A stretch of DNA of 64,000 bases from Zygnema cylindricum (Eukaryota > Streptophyta > Zygnematophyceae > Zygnematales > Zygnemataceae). The stretch spans positions 1 through 64,000 of the forward strand of contig JBBHKE010002309.1 of the NCBI GenBank assembly GCA_037447655.1, in the 5' to 3' direction. Below, piece after piece: positions 1-10,882 of the stretch (its first letter is position 1; each line of letters opens with the position of its first letter). A model generated the notes under the pieces. That model was not told the DNA's origin. It worked only from the letters and a program-made list of their open reading frames with translations, and did no database searches. The translations under genes and the position numbers were made by a program.

Positions 1-76
1 CCCTCTCTCCTCTCCCTCTCCTGTGTAGGAACCGACTGATAATGCCGAATTTTGTTGAGATGGCGAAAATCAAGTC

Positions 77-256
77 TCACACTAGTTTACAGTAATGGGT
101 GTCGATGGATTCTGTTTGGGAATCTCCAAGCTGCTCGATGAGCTTCTCATTGATCTCGATTGGGTCGAAATTTCCCTTTGCATCGTACAATTGAAATCTG
201 GTGGGTAATTTGCCCATGTATTTATCTTGTGACAAAACGATATTTTCTTTCTTTGA
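77..256 (-). CDS. Unidentified coding-exon candidate
   Basis: An open frame of 59 codons on the minus strand ends at a TGA at 77-79. Its composition is that of an ordinary soluble protein: it includes DKYMGKLPTRFQLYDAKGNF followed by an acidic stretch (DPIEINEKLIEQLGDSQTES). It is not low-complexity, unlike most frames nearby. There is a possible acceptor (CACAAG) before the DKYMG part and possible donors (ACT|GTAAAC or CTA|GTGTGA) near the end, so it could be an internal or terminal exon. I do not recognise the family. It could be a downstream exon of the O-fucosyltransferase-like gene at 5.7-9.4 kb, an exon of another gene running off the window, or chance. Confidence 0.3.
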   Translation of the reverse strand, partial: SKKENIVLSQDKYMGKLPTRFQLYDAKGNFDPIEINEKLIEQLGDSQTESIDTHYCKLV

Positions 257-540
257 TCACATATCAGTTTGATGTGGAAACATACTTAAGTTCTCCAACA
301 TCTTGAATTTGTTCAACGGCATTTGTTTTACAATATTTGGACCTTCGTGTACAAACCGGTTCCATTCTAAAAAATAGAATATGGATCAATATCAAAACCC
401 ATCAAGAAAAACTTGATCTAGAAATTGCAACCGTTGTGGTAAGAATCACTCAGTTTCCACAATTTGTTAAAATAATTACAAGATCCTCATCCAAAATGGA
501 TTTAAAAACTAAATTTAAAACCTATAAGATCCTCATTTGA

Positions 541-1640
541 AATGAAAAAATTAAAAAAAAAATCAGAAAAAAAATTCAAAAATTTCGCAATTTAGTCACA
601 TTGATAAAAATAAACAAATTAGTCAGCTGAATACTTCTAATTTTTATTTTTGGTCTTTACTCACAATTGAGTCATTGATAAAATTAATTCAACGAACGAG
701 CACTTTGTCACATGAACAACCTTCACATCAACTTGCTTCGTTAAAAATGGTTGGAATAGAAACCAGGTTCCTAGAATCTCGAAAATGTACAATTTCTGCT
801 GTATAACTAGAAGGAAAACCCTCTTTTTGATTGATACATTGGGGAGGTGCGTATAGGAAAACTGTCGCTTCCATACATGTCACTTTATCAAGAATACCCT
901 GTAACAGACCACAACAGAAAAAATTACAAAAAATAAGTCACACAAAAAAAGTTCAAAACGCAAAACGCAAAAAAAATGTCACATTTCACAGTTCATGTTG
1001 TGTGAGACCACGAAAGGCAAACGAAACAATGTAAGGACTCGTTAGAAAAAGAAGCCATGGAGAAAGTTATCACAAGCATTGTTTTAAACATGGGAAAATT
1101 AATAATTTTTTTTCTCAAGTTGCCTTTGTAAAATTGCCAAAACCATTAATTCTACTTTGTGGATAACTCGGGCTGTGAATGCCACTGCGTGAAATTTGAT
1201 CTTTGGTCAAAATACATAAGTAAATGAACATAATCATAATATAAAACACAACTCCAGATTTTTTTTTTCCCCTCTTTTCTCAAAAATACAGTTTCACATA
1301 GGTGTCACTCATCAACATTCACCTACCTGAAAACATCGAGATTCGAGTATCGAAGAAGACGTAAGAAAGATAATTTTTTTAATAATTGAAGCATTATAAA
1401 CTTTTCACACTAAGCGACAGAGTTCATCACAAATTTGAGAAAATTGCGAAAACAAAAAAACAAATTATACCTGAATTCCGTCTCCTATGATTGTTGTACT
1501 GGAATCATAATGATCCCAAGTGATAGGCTTAAGTTTCTCATGTATTTCCTGCAACGTGATAACCCTTGTTTTTATATTAGCTCAAAATATCCTTAGCTAG
1601 CCAACCGACAAACTTTTGTATGTTTTTTACTCTTACAACA
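541..1640. other. AT-rich DNA without recognisable genes
   Basis: Poly-A/T-rich unique-looking sequence. Short frames occur but none has a recognisable domain, and I see no repeat structure beyond homopolymer runs. Confidence 0.5.
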
Positions 1641-1654
1641 TAAAAAATAAAGAG

Positions 1655-1960
1655 TTTGGCTCAACCATGAACCGAGTTCGACTTGACTTTGGCGCAATTT
1701 TGATTCAATTTTGACTCAACACTGGCTCAAGAATGTATCAACGTTTGACTCGAGGTGACTCATGCTTCACTCAAGTTTGACTCGAGTTTATCTTGATTAT
1801 TAATCGAGTTTGACTCGAGTTTAACTTGATTGTTACTCGAGTTTGACTCAAGGTTGACCCAAGATTGACACGAGTTTGACTCGAGTTTGACTCGGGTTTG
1901 ACTTGAATTTGACTTCAGTTTAACAAAAGGTTTACTCAAGATTGGCTCAAGGAGAGGGTG
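1655..1960. repeat. Degenerate GAGTTTGACTC tandem repeat
   Basis: About 300 bp of imperfect 11-13 bp units built on GAGTTTGACTC and variants (ACTCGAGTTTGACTCGAG, TTGACTCAAG). The unit is partly self-complementary around CTCGAG. No coding potential is evident. Confidence 0.75.
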
Positions 1961-2530
1961 GGGGAGGGGAGAAGAGGGGCCGTATGGGAGGGAGGGAAGT
2001 GCTGGAAAATGAGGAGAATGAGAGAGAGAGGGGCGTTTAAAAAGTGGCGGTAAGAGGGGTGGGAAGGACTTGTGGCACGAAGGGGAGGACGGAGAGAGGG
2101 AGGCGGTAAGAAGGGTGGCAATAAAGAGGTGGGAATGGGTTGGGAAGGATGGTTGAGTGGACCCATTTTCAAAGATAAAAAAACTATTCTAAAAAGATTT
2201 GATGGTTTGACTGAGAAAGATTTATTATCTGACCAGAAAACAAAAGGTAATTCTACAGTAGAAAAAAAGTTAGTAAATGGGAAAAATGGAAAACAGGATA
2301 AGAAGACGGGGAAAAACAAGATAACAGGACAGCAAAAATCAAAGGACCGAAAAAAAAAAGAAGAGAAGGTATTTTTTTTTTTAAACCTTTAAGGCCTCTC
2401 GAATACCGGTGACTTGCCATCCCCTTAGGAAATTAAAACTTAGAGATTTTGGCCTACAAAAAGATACACAAAAAAAAGGCAAAATTCAAAAATATATCAG
2501 AAAATGGAAACAAAAACAATTATGAAGATG

Positions 2531-5070
2531 ATTTGGGGGGGGTAGAGAGAGGAGGGGGAGAAAAGGGAAAAGGTGAGGGGGGTGGAGAACAAGATGGAGA
2601 GGGAAGGGGAGAGGGAAAGTGGCAGGCGAGAGAGGAAAAGGGAGAGGTAGAGGGAAGGGGAAAGGAAAGGGGGAGGGAGAGAGAAAAGAAAGGGAGAGGA
2701 AGAGCAAAGGGGAAAGAAAGAAAGAAAGAGAGGGGAAGACGAGGGGGAAAATAGGGAAAGGGATAGGGAGAGAGAGGGAGAGGAGGCAGAGGTAGAATGG
2801 AGAGGGAGAGAAAGAGGGGTAGGCGAAGAGGGATGAAAAATGAGAGGGAGAGGAATTTGGTGAGGCAGAGCGAGGGGGAAGAAGAGAGGGAGAGGGAGGG
2901 TGGTAGGGAGTAGGAGAGGGAGGGGAAGGAGCCAGAGGCATATCGAGAGAAAGAGTGAGGAAAAGAGAGGGAGGGAGAGAGGGAAGGAAATTGAGAAAGG
3001 AGAGGGAGACGGATAGGGAAAGGGAACGAGAGGCAGATGGATAGGCAGAGGTATAAAACAGGGGAAAATTTTGAGGGAGAAGGAGATGCAGAGAAACGGA
3101 GAGGGAGAGGAAGAGGGATAGAGAGAGGGACTGGGTGGAATAGCTAGAGGGGGGGGCGTACGAAGAGAGAAACGCAGAAGGAGAAAGGTAGGGAGAGGGC
3201 GAGGCAGGCATAGGAAGACGGAGAGGGAGAATAGGAGGGAGAAGAGGAGGGAGACGGAAAGTGAGCGGGAGAGGGAGAGGGAGAGGGAGAGGGAGACAGG
3301 GAGAGGGAGAGGGAGGGGGAGAGGGAGACAGGGAGAGGGAGACAGGGAGGGAGAGGAAGAGAAATGGGGAGAGGGAGAGAGAAAGAGTACGTAGAGAGGA
3401 ATGGCGGGTGAGAAGGAAGACGGGAGGCAGCGGGAGTAGAGGGGAGAAAGAGGAAGAGAGGAAGGAAGCATTAGAGGGAGAAGGAGAAACAAAGGGATAG
3501 GGTGAGGCGAGGGTGGAGAAGTGGGAAAGGGAGAGGCGAAAGACGAGAGACAGTAGAGGTTAAGCGCGACAGAGGGGAAAAGGAGTTGAAGAGGGGGAGG
3601 AAGAGGGATAGGAAGAATGAGAAAATGGGGAAGATGGAGTGGGAGAGGGAGAGGGAGGGAGAGTGAAAGGGTGTGTTATCGAGGGAGGGGAATGGATAGG
3701 GAGAGGAAGAGGGAGAGAGAGAGGGTGATGGAGAGTGAGAATGAAAGGAACCAGATAGTGAGAGGAAGAGGAAGAGGGATAGGGAGAGAGAGACGGGGAG
3801 GGAGGGAGAGAAAAGGGGATAGGGAGAGAGATGAAGTAGAGAGAAGGGAGGGTGAGTGGGCAAAGGGGAGGGAGAGGGAGAGGGGGCGGAGGAAGAAAAG
3901 GGAAAGAAAGAGGGAGAGGGAGGTGGAAACAAACATGGAGAGGGAGAGGGAGATGAGAGTTAGAAGGAGAGGGATAAGGAGAGAGTGGGAGAAATAGGGA
4001 CAGGGAGAGGAAATGGGAGAGGAACAGCGAGAGTGATCCAGTGAGGGAGATGGAGAAAGAGAGGGACAGAAATTTGTAGAGGGAGAGGAAGATGGAGAGA
4101 AAAATGTAGAGGTAGGGGAGGTAGAAGGGGGGGAGGGGCAGTGAGAGGGAGAGGTAGGGAGAGCGAGAAAGAGAGAGGCAGATGTAAAGGGAGTGGTAGA
4201 GGGAGAGGGAGAGAGAAAAGGAGGGTGAGGGGGTCAGTAAGGGGGTGAAGTACGAAGAGGGTGAGGGTGATAGAGAGGATGAGAGAGGGAGAGGGGGTGG
4301 GAGAGGGAGAGAGGGCCGGAGCGGGCACGGGAAAGAATGGTGGAGAGGGTCTGAGAGAGGGAGAGGGAGTGAAAAGTGGAGAGAGAGCGGGAGAGGAAGA
4401 GGGAAAGTGATTGTTAGGATGTAGAGGAAGAGGGGGAAGGACAGAAAGGGGAGGAATAGGAGGAAGAGATAGAAGGAGAATGAGAGGGAGATAAGGAGAG
4501 GGTGAGAAAGCGGAAGGGAGAGGAAGAGGGAGAGGGAAAGGGCGAGGGACCGAGAGAGGGAGGGGGAAGACGTGGGAGACGGAGAGAAAGGAAGAAGTAG
4601 AAGGGGGTAGGAAGTGGGAGAAAGAGGGAGAGGAAGGGAGGGAGAGGGAGAGGGAGAGTGAGAACTGGAGAGGGAGAGTGATAGCGAGATGCAAGGGGGC
4701 AGGAGAAGGAGAAGGAGACGGACAGGTGAAGAGAAAGAATGATCGAGAGGGTTAAGGAGACGCAGAGGGAGATGCAGGGAGAGTGGAAGGCGGAGGAGGT
4801 GGGGTAGAGTTTGGGAGGGCGGGGAGTAAGGGTAGTGTAAGCGGGAAAAAGGGAGAGGGAGAGGAAGAGGGAGAGAAGGGAGAGGGAAAGAGAGGGATAG
4901 AATGAGGGAGAGGAAGGGGGAAGAAAGGGAGAGGGAGAGGGAGAGAGAGGGAGACTGAGTGGGAGAGAGTTGGAGAGGAAAAGGGAGAAGGGAAGGGAGG
5001 TGGAGAGGTGAAGAGAGTGGGAGTTTGGAATGAATAGGGAGAGGCAAAGGGATTAGGTATGGGAGAAACG
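2531..5070. repeat. 2.5 kb imperfect GGGAGA purine tract
   Basis: Almost pure purine on the plus strand: interrupted (GGGAGA)n/(GAGAGG)n with scattered C/T substitutions. It creates long Ser/Pro/Leu-rich frames on the minus strand and Arg/Glu/Gly-rich frames on the plus strand. These are by-products of the repeat and are not annotated as genes. Confidence 0.95.
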
Positions 5071-5692
5071 GAGGAGATTAACGACATTTGCATCATAAGT
5101 AAGACCCGTGGTGGGAAACTATAAGCTCTCGGAGTTATAACACCACGTAGTAGATTTACCAGGAAATTATAATATGATTGAAACATGCCTCGCGCATCAG
5201 AAAAAATCTATTTACTTACTATTCTGAGGTTGTGGTGTAGAAAATTTAATATACATAAGGACATTTTCACCTTATAAACAAGTCATGTGTATGTAAATAA
5301 CCAAAAATTATACAAGTAGCAAAAAAACGAGAAAATCAAAACTATTTGCGATTATTCCTACGCCACTATGTGAGACAAAAAGCATCCGAATGCCAAAATA
5401 TGATTTTATTTTATCAAATTTGTAATTTTAGACTTTGTCGAAACACCAGAACTAACATGCAAACCTCTTCTATATGCACCCCGAATAAGAATATCAAAAT
5501 GAACAAATAACTGTATATTAAACTCAAAATATAAAAGCGTTCGAGGGATTTACTGGTTCAATAGGTTTATTTCCAACTCTTATAATGTTCTTCAAAATTT
5601 GATAGTCTCCAAAGCCTAAACGTCCAGAAATTTAGTGCTGAAAAATTGTTTTCTCGTATAAAAGGTTTAAGAGCTCAAATTTGAAAACTAAC
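5071..5692. other. AT-rich 3' flank or last intron of the O-FucT-like gene
   Basis: Between the purine tract and the last placed exon. The minus strand contains a short open stretch near 5525-5615 (reading GFGDYQILKNII and ending at a TGA) that could be the terminal exon. Its phase does not fit the donor at 5692 without an extra exon, so I leave it unassigned. Confidence 0.35.
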
Positions 5693-5934
5693 CTCATATG
5701 AACATCCATATCGGATGCAAGAAAAATACGATCCAATTTCAAAATCCTCATTTGTTCAAGAGCCGTTTGGATTAACCCGTCTGTACAAGCCTTAAAAACA
5801 TTTTCGTTTATACCTAAAACAAGAAACTTCTCCATCCGCCAATGTATCGCAATATATCGATTGTCCATATCTTTTTTGAAATTGCCGACTTGATTGATCA
5901 GCTTTGTACTATATGAGAAATTATCCACAATTTC
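5693..5934 (-). CDS. O-FucT-like exon with HWR motif
   Basis: Acceptor TTTTGCAG at 5935 side, donor AG|GTTAGT after 5693. 242 nt, phase 0 in and phase 2 out. It encodes EIVDNFSYSTKL..., then NRYIAIHWRMEKF with the His-Trp-Arg and downstream Glu typical of the nucleotide-sugar-binding part of O-fucosyltransferases, then an amphipathic stretch with a Cys (KACTDGL) and LASDMDVHM. Confidence 0.6.
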
Positions 5935-8900
5935 CTGCAAAAGAAACATACACCACTTACACCAGTGACCAATATGGACACGTTAGGAATTTTTCAGCTA
6001 AACGAAAACATAAGCTACAAAAGAAAAACCTATTCAATTAAGCAAACAACCTATTCACTTTTTTTTTTTTTAAGTACAGGCACAACCAATGATATGTAAC
6101 ATAAAGAGATAGCTGGAGTAAATTTTTTTTCATTTCCAACGAATACCTTCGATAATTTTAAATAAAGGGTGGTCTTGGTAGCTCACATCATGAGCGGACA
6201 AACATCGGAGTGGAGTGGACTTCATCACGACAATGACGTCATAGTGTGAAAGTTTATTGATTACTTCCATTGATGCTTTGTCTCTTTCATCAAGTGCTAG
6301 AGTGTGGGAGAATGACACACAGTCATAATGAAGATATCCAGACCCTTCTTTGTCCAAAATGCTTAACAGTTCGCCTTTTGATTTACTTGGATAAATAAGA
6401 GACTGCATATGCAAAATCCCTTAGGTGTTAGAAGTTATGATATTTTACAAAAAAGTATAGAAGGTAGTCAAGGGTACATGATCGAAACGAATTTGGTATG
6501 TGCAAATGATTTGTGCCATGACGATGTGTGCTACAAGATTTTCGTTGACAAGGTAGAAATTAATTTTAACTAATACGTAAAATTACAAAAATGCAAACAA
6601 TCAAAGTATATTAACAATATAGGCGATCGAGATGACAATTATCCATTACTTGCAAAATTAAACGACAAATACAATGATCACCCCAAGAACAAGTATGAAC
6701 TTTGTGAAGAAATATTATTGAAGTATATAACACCAATCCTTGGAGGAAGCTTGTTAGCAAGCAAATTGAGGTTACACACAACCTACCGAAGAACAAGCGC
6801 GTCCAGGTTTTATTACATAAAATGTTGCCGTCGTGAAGTTGTCAACCCTTTTAGGTAAAATGTGGTCAATAAAATACTTATGGGTTACCCATTTCGTTCG
6901 ATCTCCGATGGGCCGAGGGTCGAGGTAAGTACAAAAAGGGAGACAGTGGCTGGGATCACTGCCAAATGTGTTATAACCGGCATTTGGCAAAACAAGAATC
7001 CTGCCAGTTCGGTTGGCAATATCTATGACCTCTGCAAGATGTATTCTTGACTTTGTCAATTGCTCCGTCATCCTTCCAATAGCAATAAATTTCGAATTCT
7101 CATCACCTGCAAAGGAAAAGACAAACCGTAACATCAAAAGACACCACGGTGACTAGTGTCCAACGTTGACGAAGTAAAACCAGCTTCCCATACAACTTCC
7201 TATTGTCTTACGGGCAAGGCCCTATGTTTAGTTTCCATGTAAGATTTTCAATCTTCTCTAAAGTACAGCCAGGCAAAAAAAATGAGAATTAGAGGTAGCC
7301 CAAGAAAACTTCTTTACTAAGAGCGCAAAAGTAGAGGACAAATTCACGACTAGCAATGTCATTAAACTCATGCAGTAAGACAAGAAAGACGTGTACAAAA
7401 GTATCTATAGAATCGCTAAGAAATAAAACAAATATGGGTTATTCATGCCTTCTATTTGCCTACCGTTCGATATAAAGAGGCATAGTTAAGCGAACACCCA
7501 AATGGACTTTTTGCCCTACACCAATTAGATCCTCGTTCAAATGTGTATACTTTAAATAATGTCCCAAACATGAGCATTGAACTTATGATAACCATCTGCA
7601 AGAACCGAAACTTTGAGGAACTCGAAAATTCAGATAGTTTGCCAGAACTTGCAAATACCGACAATGCCTATGTAGGTCAACATGATAGTGCTCAACATGT
7701 AGTGCTGTCAAAAGTAGCATACAGAAAAATGTAAGAATGTCAAATGTTTTTTCTGTTCAATATGGTTTAGTTTGATGAAAATTATGTTACATTTTTAGGA
7801 CTAGAGGAACAATACCATGATTGACCCACAATTTTTCATCTTAGACTAAATAAATTACCCAATATCGCCCTCATAAATGTAAATCAGCTCTTGAAGTATG
7901 CGCCAATAGGCTTTGGACAGTTGAGTATCAAAATTGACATATGCAAGAATTCTAGAATTCCATCATTAGATGTTTATGTCTGTTTGAAGAGTTATGCTCA
8001 TCGTCTAGTGGGCAATATCGGATTCTCGACAACCAGAAAGTTACTGTCTTTCCCCATTACCCAATCAAAAATGCTTAACGCCTAAAGTTCAACACCCAAA
8101 CAGTTTCAAGAATCCGTTCTGAAGAGTTGTCCAAAGACGAACTACACCGTGAATCGTAATTAGCGTTAATAATTTTTTCGCCATTGTAAACATCTTTTCT
8201 CCGTACACATTTGTCCAATTTTCAATTTAAGACCGCCATCCGTAAGCTGGGAATATTACCTTTCAATCGCAACCATCAGATCCACAATCTGACATGTGTG
8301 TACGGAGAAAAGATGTTTTAAGAGAAAAAAAACATTAACGATAATTACGATTCACGGTGTAGTAAACTGTCCAACACTACTGCGATATCGAGTGTTCAGT
8401 GCTCAATGCAAAAGCTTAATTTCCAATCCCATGTCGAATGCCAAGTGGGCGATGTCTAAATGTAGTTGTTTTCAAAATATGAAATTATTTAATTTCCAAT
8501 AGCCGACGTATTATCGTTCAGGCTCCAATTTCCAATCAGTGTCCAATGGTTGTTTTCCAATGTCCAAATTTCAAAGCACAATATCTAGATTCCTTTTCCC
8601 AATGTCCACTGTCCAATGTCAAATGTCTAATTTCCAGCGTGCGATGTCCAATGTACAATATCCAACATATTTTACTCAATGTCCATCATCAAAACTCAGC
8701 ATGCTCCCTTTTCCCCTCTTTCCCCTCTCCTCTCTCCTCTCTCCTGAATCCTCTCTCCTCTCTCCTCTCCTCTCACATATCGTCTCTCTTATTGCTCTTC
8801 TCTTCTTTCCTCTCTCTCTCTCTCTCTCTCTCTCCTCTGCTTGATGTTCTATTTTAGATGTCCAGAAACAAATTCCCTCTTCGGATGTTAAATACATAAT

Positions 8901-9426
8901 GGTTTCAAGCCATTCAGCAATACATAATTTGGATTCTGTATTTCCATGACATTTAAATGTTCAATTAAATCAGTTAAATCATTTAAATCATTTAAATCAG
9001 TTAAATTATTTAAATCAGTTAAATCAGTTAAATTAGCTAAATCAGTTAAATCAGTTAAATCGGTTCAATGTTCAGATAAATGTTGAGCTAGATGTTGAGT
9101 TAGATGGTAAATCCTCAGTCACAATTCCCCATAAAGCCATATCCTCGCGGCTCTCCCAGGCTCCAAAGCCTCCATCGAGCTCCCCAGAGAAGACTCCAAC
9201 CTGGAAGGAAGTTGCTACTATGGGAGGCTCCCTCGTCGTCCTCCTCTTGACAGTAGTACTTCTTCTCCACGTCAGCAAAAGCTTTGCGGAAGAATCCACA
9301 CCTTTGACGTGTATCTAAGCTCATTCCTTCCTCGGCATTTACAGAGAACCCAGCATGGCAGCAAAGGAGAACAAAGGCCACGTGGCAGATGAAGAGGGAA
9401 ACAACCGGGCTCGAAAAAAGCTTCAT
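5693..9426 (-). CDS. O-fucosyltransferase-like secretory glycosyltransferase gene, multi-exon
   Basis: Span of a minus-strand spliced gene. The best-supported exons, 5' to 3', are 9201-9426 (signal peptide), 6787-7106, 6147-6402, 5963-5997 and 5693-5934; 7859-7951 is possible. The protein resembles GDP-fucose O-fucosyltransferase-type proteins. An early motif reads GRMTEQL...AEVIDIANRTGRILVLP, and a late motif reads YIAIHWRMEKF followed by FLASDMDVHM, which matches the family's late 'HWR-E ... SD' region. Such enzymes act in the ER/Golgi lumen on Ser/Thr of EGF or TSR repeats or on cell-wall glycans; the acceptor here is unknown. Splice phases agree for 6402>5997>5934. The first exon (phase 1 out) matches the phase needed by 7106. 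The link between 6787 and 6402 is missing: at least one exon is unplaced. No obvious disabling mutation is seen in the placed exons. Confidence 0.5.
5963..5997 (-). CDS. 35-nt microexon of the O-FucT-like gene
   Basis: Inferred because the upstream exon ends in phase 1 and the downstream exon starts in phase 0. The only bridging stretch I find is CGTTTAG|CTG...CACTG|GTGTAA. It adds AEKFLTCPYWSL and restores the frame exactly (2 + 33 nt). The rest of that intron is AT-rich and has stops in the other frames. Confidence 0.45.
6147..6402 (-). CDS. O-FucT-like middle exon
   Basis: Acceptor TATGCAG before 6402, donor GAAG|GTATTC after 6147. 256 nt, phase 0 in and phase 1 out. It encodes a continuous globular segment (SLIYPSKSKGELLSILDKEG, then YLHYDCVSFSHTLALDERDK) consistent with the middle of a GT-B-like glycosyltransferase. 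No individual catalytic motif is recognisable. Confidence 0.55.
6787..7106 (-). CDS. O-FucT-like N-terminal domain exon
   Basis: Acceptor TTTGCAG before 7106; likely donor TCG|GTAGGT after 6787. 320 nt, needs a phase-1 upstream exon, ends in phase 0. It encodes GDENSKFIAIGRMTEQLTKS and then AEVIDIANRTGRILVLPNAG, the region that begins the catalytic domain in O-fucosyltransferase-like proteins (small-residue loop, then 'A...TNRTLVLP'-type strand). This is followed by a Cys-containing CLPFCTYLDP segment. The reading frame is open throughout. The overlapping plus-strand frame (6862-7050) is a shadow. Confidence 0.6.
7452..7680 (-). other. Possible additional exon(s), frame unresolved
   Basis: Two minus-strand frames look protein-like here: one containing FERGSNWCRAKSPFGCSLNY up to a good donor (ACG|GTAGGC), and one containing VLADGYHKFNAHVWDII. 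Neither connects in phase to both neighbours, so I cannot choose. It may be an exon of the O-FucT-like gene or a decayed copy. Confidence 0.25.
7859..7951 (-). CDS. Possible internal exon of the O-FucT-like gene
   Basis: 93 nt with acceptor TTCTAG before 7951 and donor GG|GTAATT after 7859. It is open and protein-like (ILAYVNFDTQLSKAYWRILQ then ELIYIYEGDI) in a phase 2-in/2-out frame. Its phases do not join directly to exon 9201-9426 or 6787-7106, so intervening exons would be required. Confidence 0.3.
8143..8361. mobile_element. 219-bp MITE, family A (TIR TACACCGTGAATCG)
   Basis: Terminal inverted repeats of about 28 bp: the left end begins TACACCGTGAATCGTAATTA and the right end is its reverse complement with one mismatch. 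The homology continues inward through a second pair of arms (AACATCTTTTCTCCGTACAC and its complement), so the element can fold along most of its length. The ends begin and finish with TA, so a TA target duplication (Tc1/mariner-like) is possible. No coding capacity. Confidence 0.85.
8395..8700. repeat. Degenerate CCAATGTCCAATTT repeat
   Basis: Imperfect short units around CCAATGTCC / TTTCCAATG / CAATGTCTAA recur irregularly. Open frames here are Gln/Ser/Cys-rich artefacts of the repeat. Confidence 0.6.
8701..8842. repeat. CT-rich microsatellite
   Basis: Pyrimidine tract on the plus strand (CCTCTCTCCT units then (CT)n at 8812-8834), one of the few tracts in this window with this polarity. Confidence 0.9.
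8952..9063. repeat. 9-bp tandem repeat TTAAATCAG
   Basis: About 12 copies of TTAAATCAG or TTAAATCAT with minor variants, downstream of the signal-peptide exon. Confidence 0.9.
9201..9426 (-). CDS. Signal-peptide first exon
   Basis: It starts at ATG 9426 and encodes MKLFSSPVVSLFICHVAFVL followed by LCCHAGFSVNAEEG: a short basic N-terminus, a hydrophobic core of about 20 residues and an Ala-Glu cleavage-like end. A mixed acidic segment with two Cys (QRCGFF, KYYCQEEDDEG) follows. A donor CCAG|GTTGGA gives 226 nt ending in phase 1, which is exactly the phase required by exon 6787-7106, so it is a plausible first exon of the O-FucT-like gene. Without splicing the frame stays open to 9115. GC content is visibly higher than in the flanks. 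Alternatively it is a separate small secreted protein. Confidence 0.5.
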
Positions 9427-9762
9427 TGAGACTATTATGCGTCAAATATTGATCGGTTGTTAACTTATTTAAAAATTTCAAGCGGTCTTCGGCTTTGCAA
9501 TCATCCTGAGTTCGGAAGATTTCATACGCAGTCTTCGTCAATTTCGTACTTTTTGTAAATTTTGTACAAATGAACGTAAATGTACGAAAATAATGGCTAA
9601 GTCTTTAAAAGTCTTTAAAATATCGGAGAAGGTAAGGCAAATATACGAACTGTACGAACTAAAAATCCTAAAATTAAAACAAATCTAGGGCACTTATACT
9701 TTAGGTGAGGAAACGAATGATCCGTACCATTCATTTCGCAAAAAATCAAAAACATGGGCGCC

Positions 9763-9894
9763 AAACAGGTCGACCGCTCGGCTGTCAACCTTTTTGGAGC
9801 GTAGTGATGGACAAAATATACGATTTGGAAACAGGTCGACCGCTCGGCTGTCAACCTTTTTGGAGCGTAGTGATGGACAAAATATACGATTTGG
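9763..9894. repeat. Two 66-bp tandem copies
   Basis: The unit starting AACAGGTCGACCGCTCGGCT is repeated head to tail with a 66-bp period, essentially identical; a third partial copy (TTTGGAGCGTAG) follows. The long minus-strand frames across it are repeats of the same peptide and are rejected as genes. Confidence 0.9.
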
Positions 9895-9960
9895 AGCGTA
9901 GCCGCGGACAAAACATACGGTACAGTAATTCAAACACCACGGACAAAACATACGGTCCAG

Positions 9961-10046
9961 CGGTACGTCCCCAAAGCGATACTTTGAAAAAGTATTTTGG
10001 ACTGTAGTGAAGTGTTCCGTATTACTTTGAAAAGCGTCCCAATGTG
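9961..10046. repeat. Dispersed GTACGTCCCC...GCGTCCC element, copy 1
   Basis: Begins CGGTACGTCCCCAAAGCGAT and ends AAAAGCGTCCCAATG. A clear homologue lies at 11098-11188 and a weaker one at 57401-57490. Confidence 0.6.
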
Positions 10047-10718
10047 CGAAAATGAAATCTGAACATTGAAATGTGACGGTTGTAGACGTAGGAATAACTT
10101 TGTGACGGTTGAAGCCGACTACGAAACTTCCGACGATTAGTGACGCCAACAAAAACCGCGACGGTTGTAGACGTTTGGTTTTTTGTAATTTTGTGACATG
10201 ACATGTTTAGGGTTTTGTGACATTGTGACGCCATGCTCACTTGTGACAACGTCGACGTCACAAAAATCAAGAAATTTCTCCCATGGTTATCCGATTTCGT
10301 TTTCCAACTTTTTTCACTCGACTAATCGTACTGCAACATGAATCACACCGCGACATTTTTGTTGACGTTAGATGACGTCAAGGGCAATTCACGTCCAAAT
10401 AAAAAAAAAAGGACATTCGTTACCTCATCTCATTCATCATCCATTTTTATTGTCAATGTAGCAACTAAAACATATGGGAACGTACGAGAACGTACCTTTA
10501 AAACCCTAAATTCCTCCTTTAATAGGCTAAACAACCCTAAAAAGTACTAGAATGCACGGAAAATGTATGACAATGTACGAACAATGTGGCGTAGTTGTAC
10601 AAATAGTCTAATATACACTAGAATGTACCGAAATGTATCTTGAAAATACTAAAATAAATGGAATTGCTAATCGCACGCACAAGTACAGTAGTTACGTCAG
10701 CTTGTCAAAAATTGTTAA

Positions 10719-10838
10719 CTTAACTGTAATCTTTTAGTACAGATTAGAACTAGTTACGTACGTTGAGTTTAGAGTTGGCTTAACTGTAATCTTTTAGTAC
10801 AGATTAGAACTAGTTACGTACGTTGACTTTAGAGTTGA
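10719..10838. repeat. Two 60-bp tandem copies
   Basis: CTTAACTGTAATCTTTTAGT plus the following 40 bp is duplicated head to tail with one or two mismatches. Confidence 0.9.
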
Positions 10839-10882
10839 CGGTCAATCCGTTGAACAACTTTGATTTGCGAAATATTGTAGCA

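Noticed and set aside
2486-5047. Long Ser/Pro/Leu-rich (minus) and Arg/Glu/Gly-rich (plus) open frames of up to 495 codons
   Set aside because: They follow from a purine microsatellite lacking stop codons; no domain, both strands open, composition purely repetitive.
6750-6786. 37-bp intron joining exon 6787-7106 to a downstream frame starting LPPRIGVIYF
   Set aside because: Too short for a normal spliceosomal intron; the join between 6787 and 6402 is left open.
9615-10152. Overlapping frames containing repeated IVYFVHHYAPKRLTAERSTC
   Set aside because: Product of the 66-bp tandem duplication; no homology or splice support.
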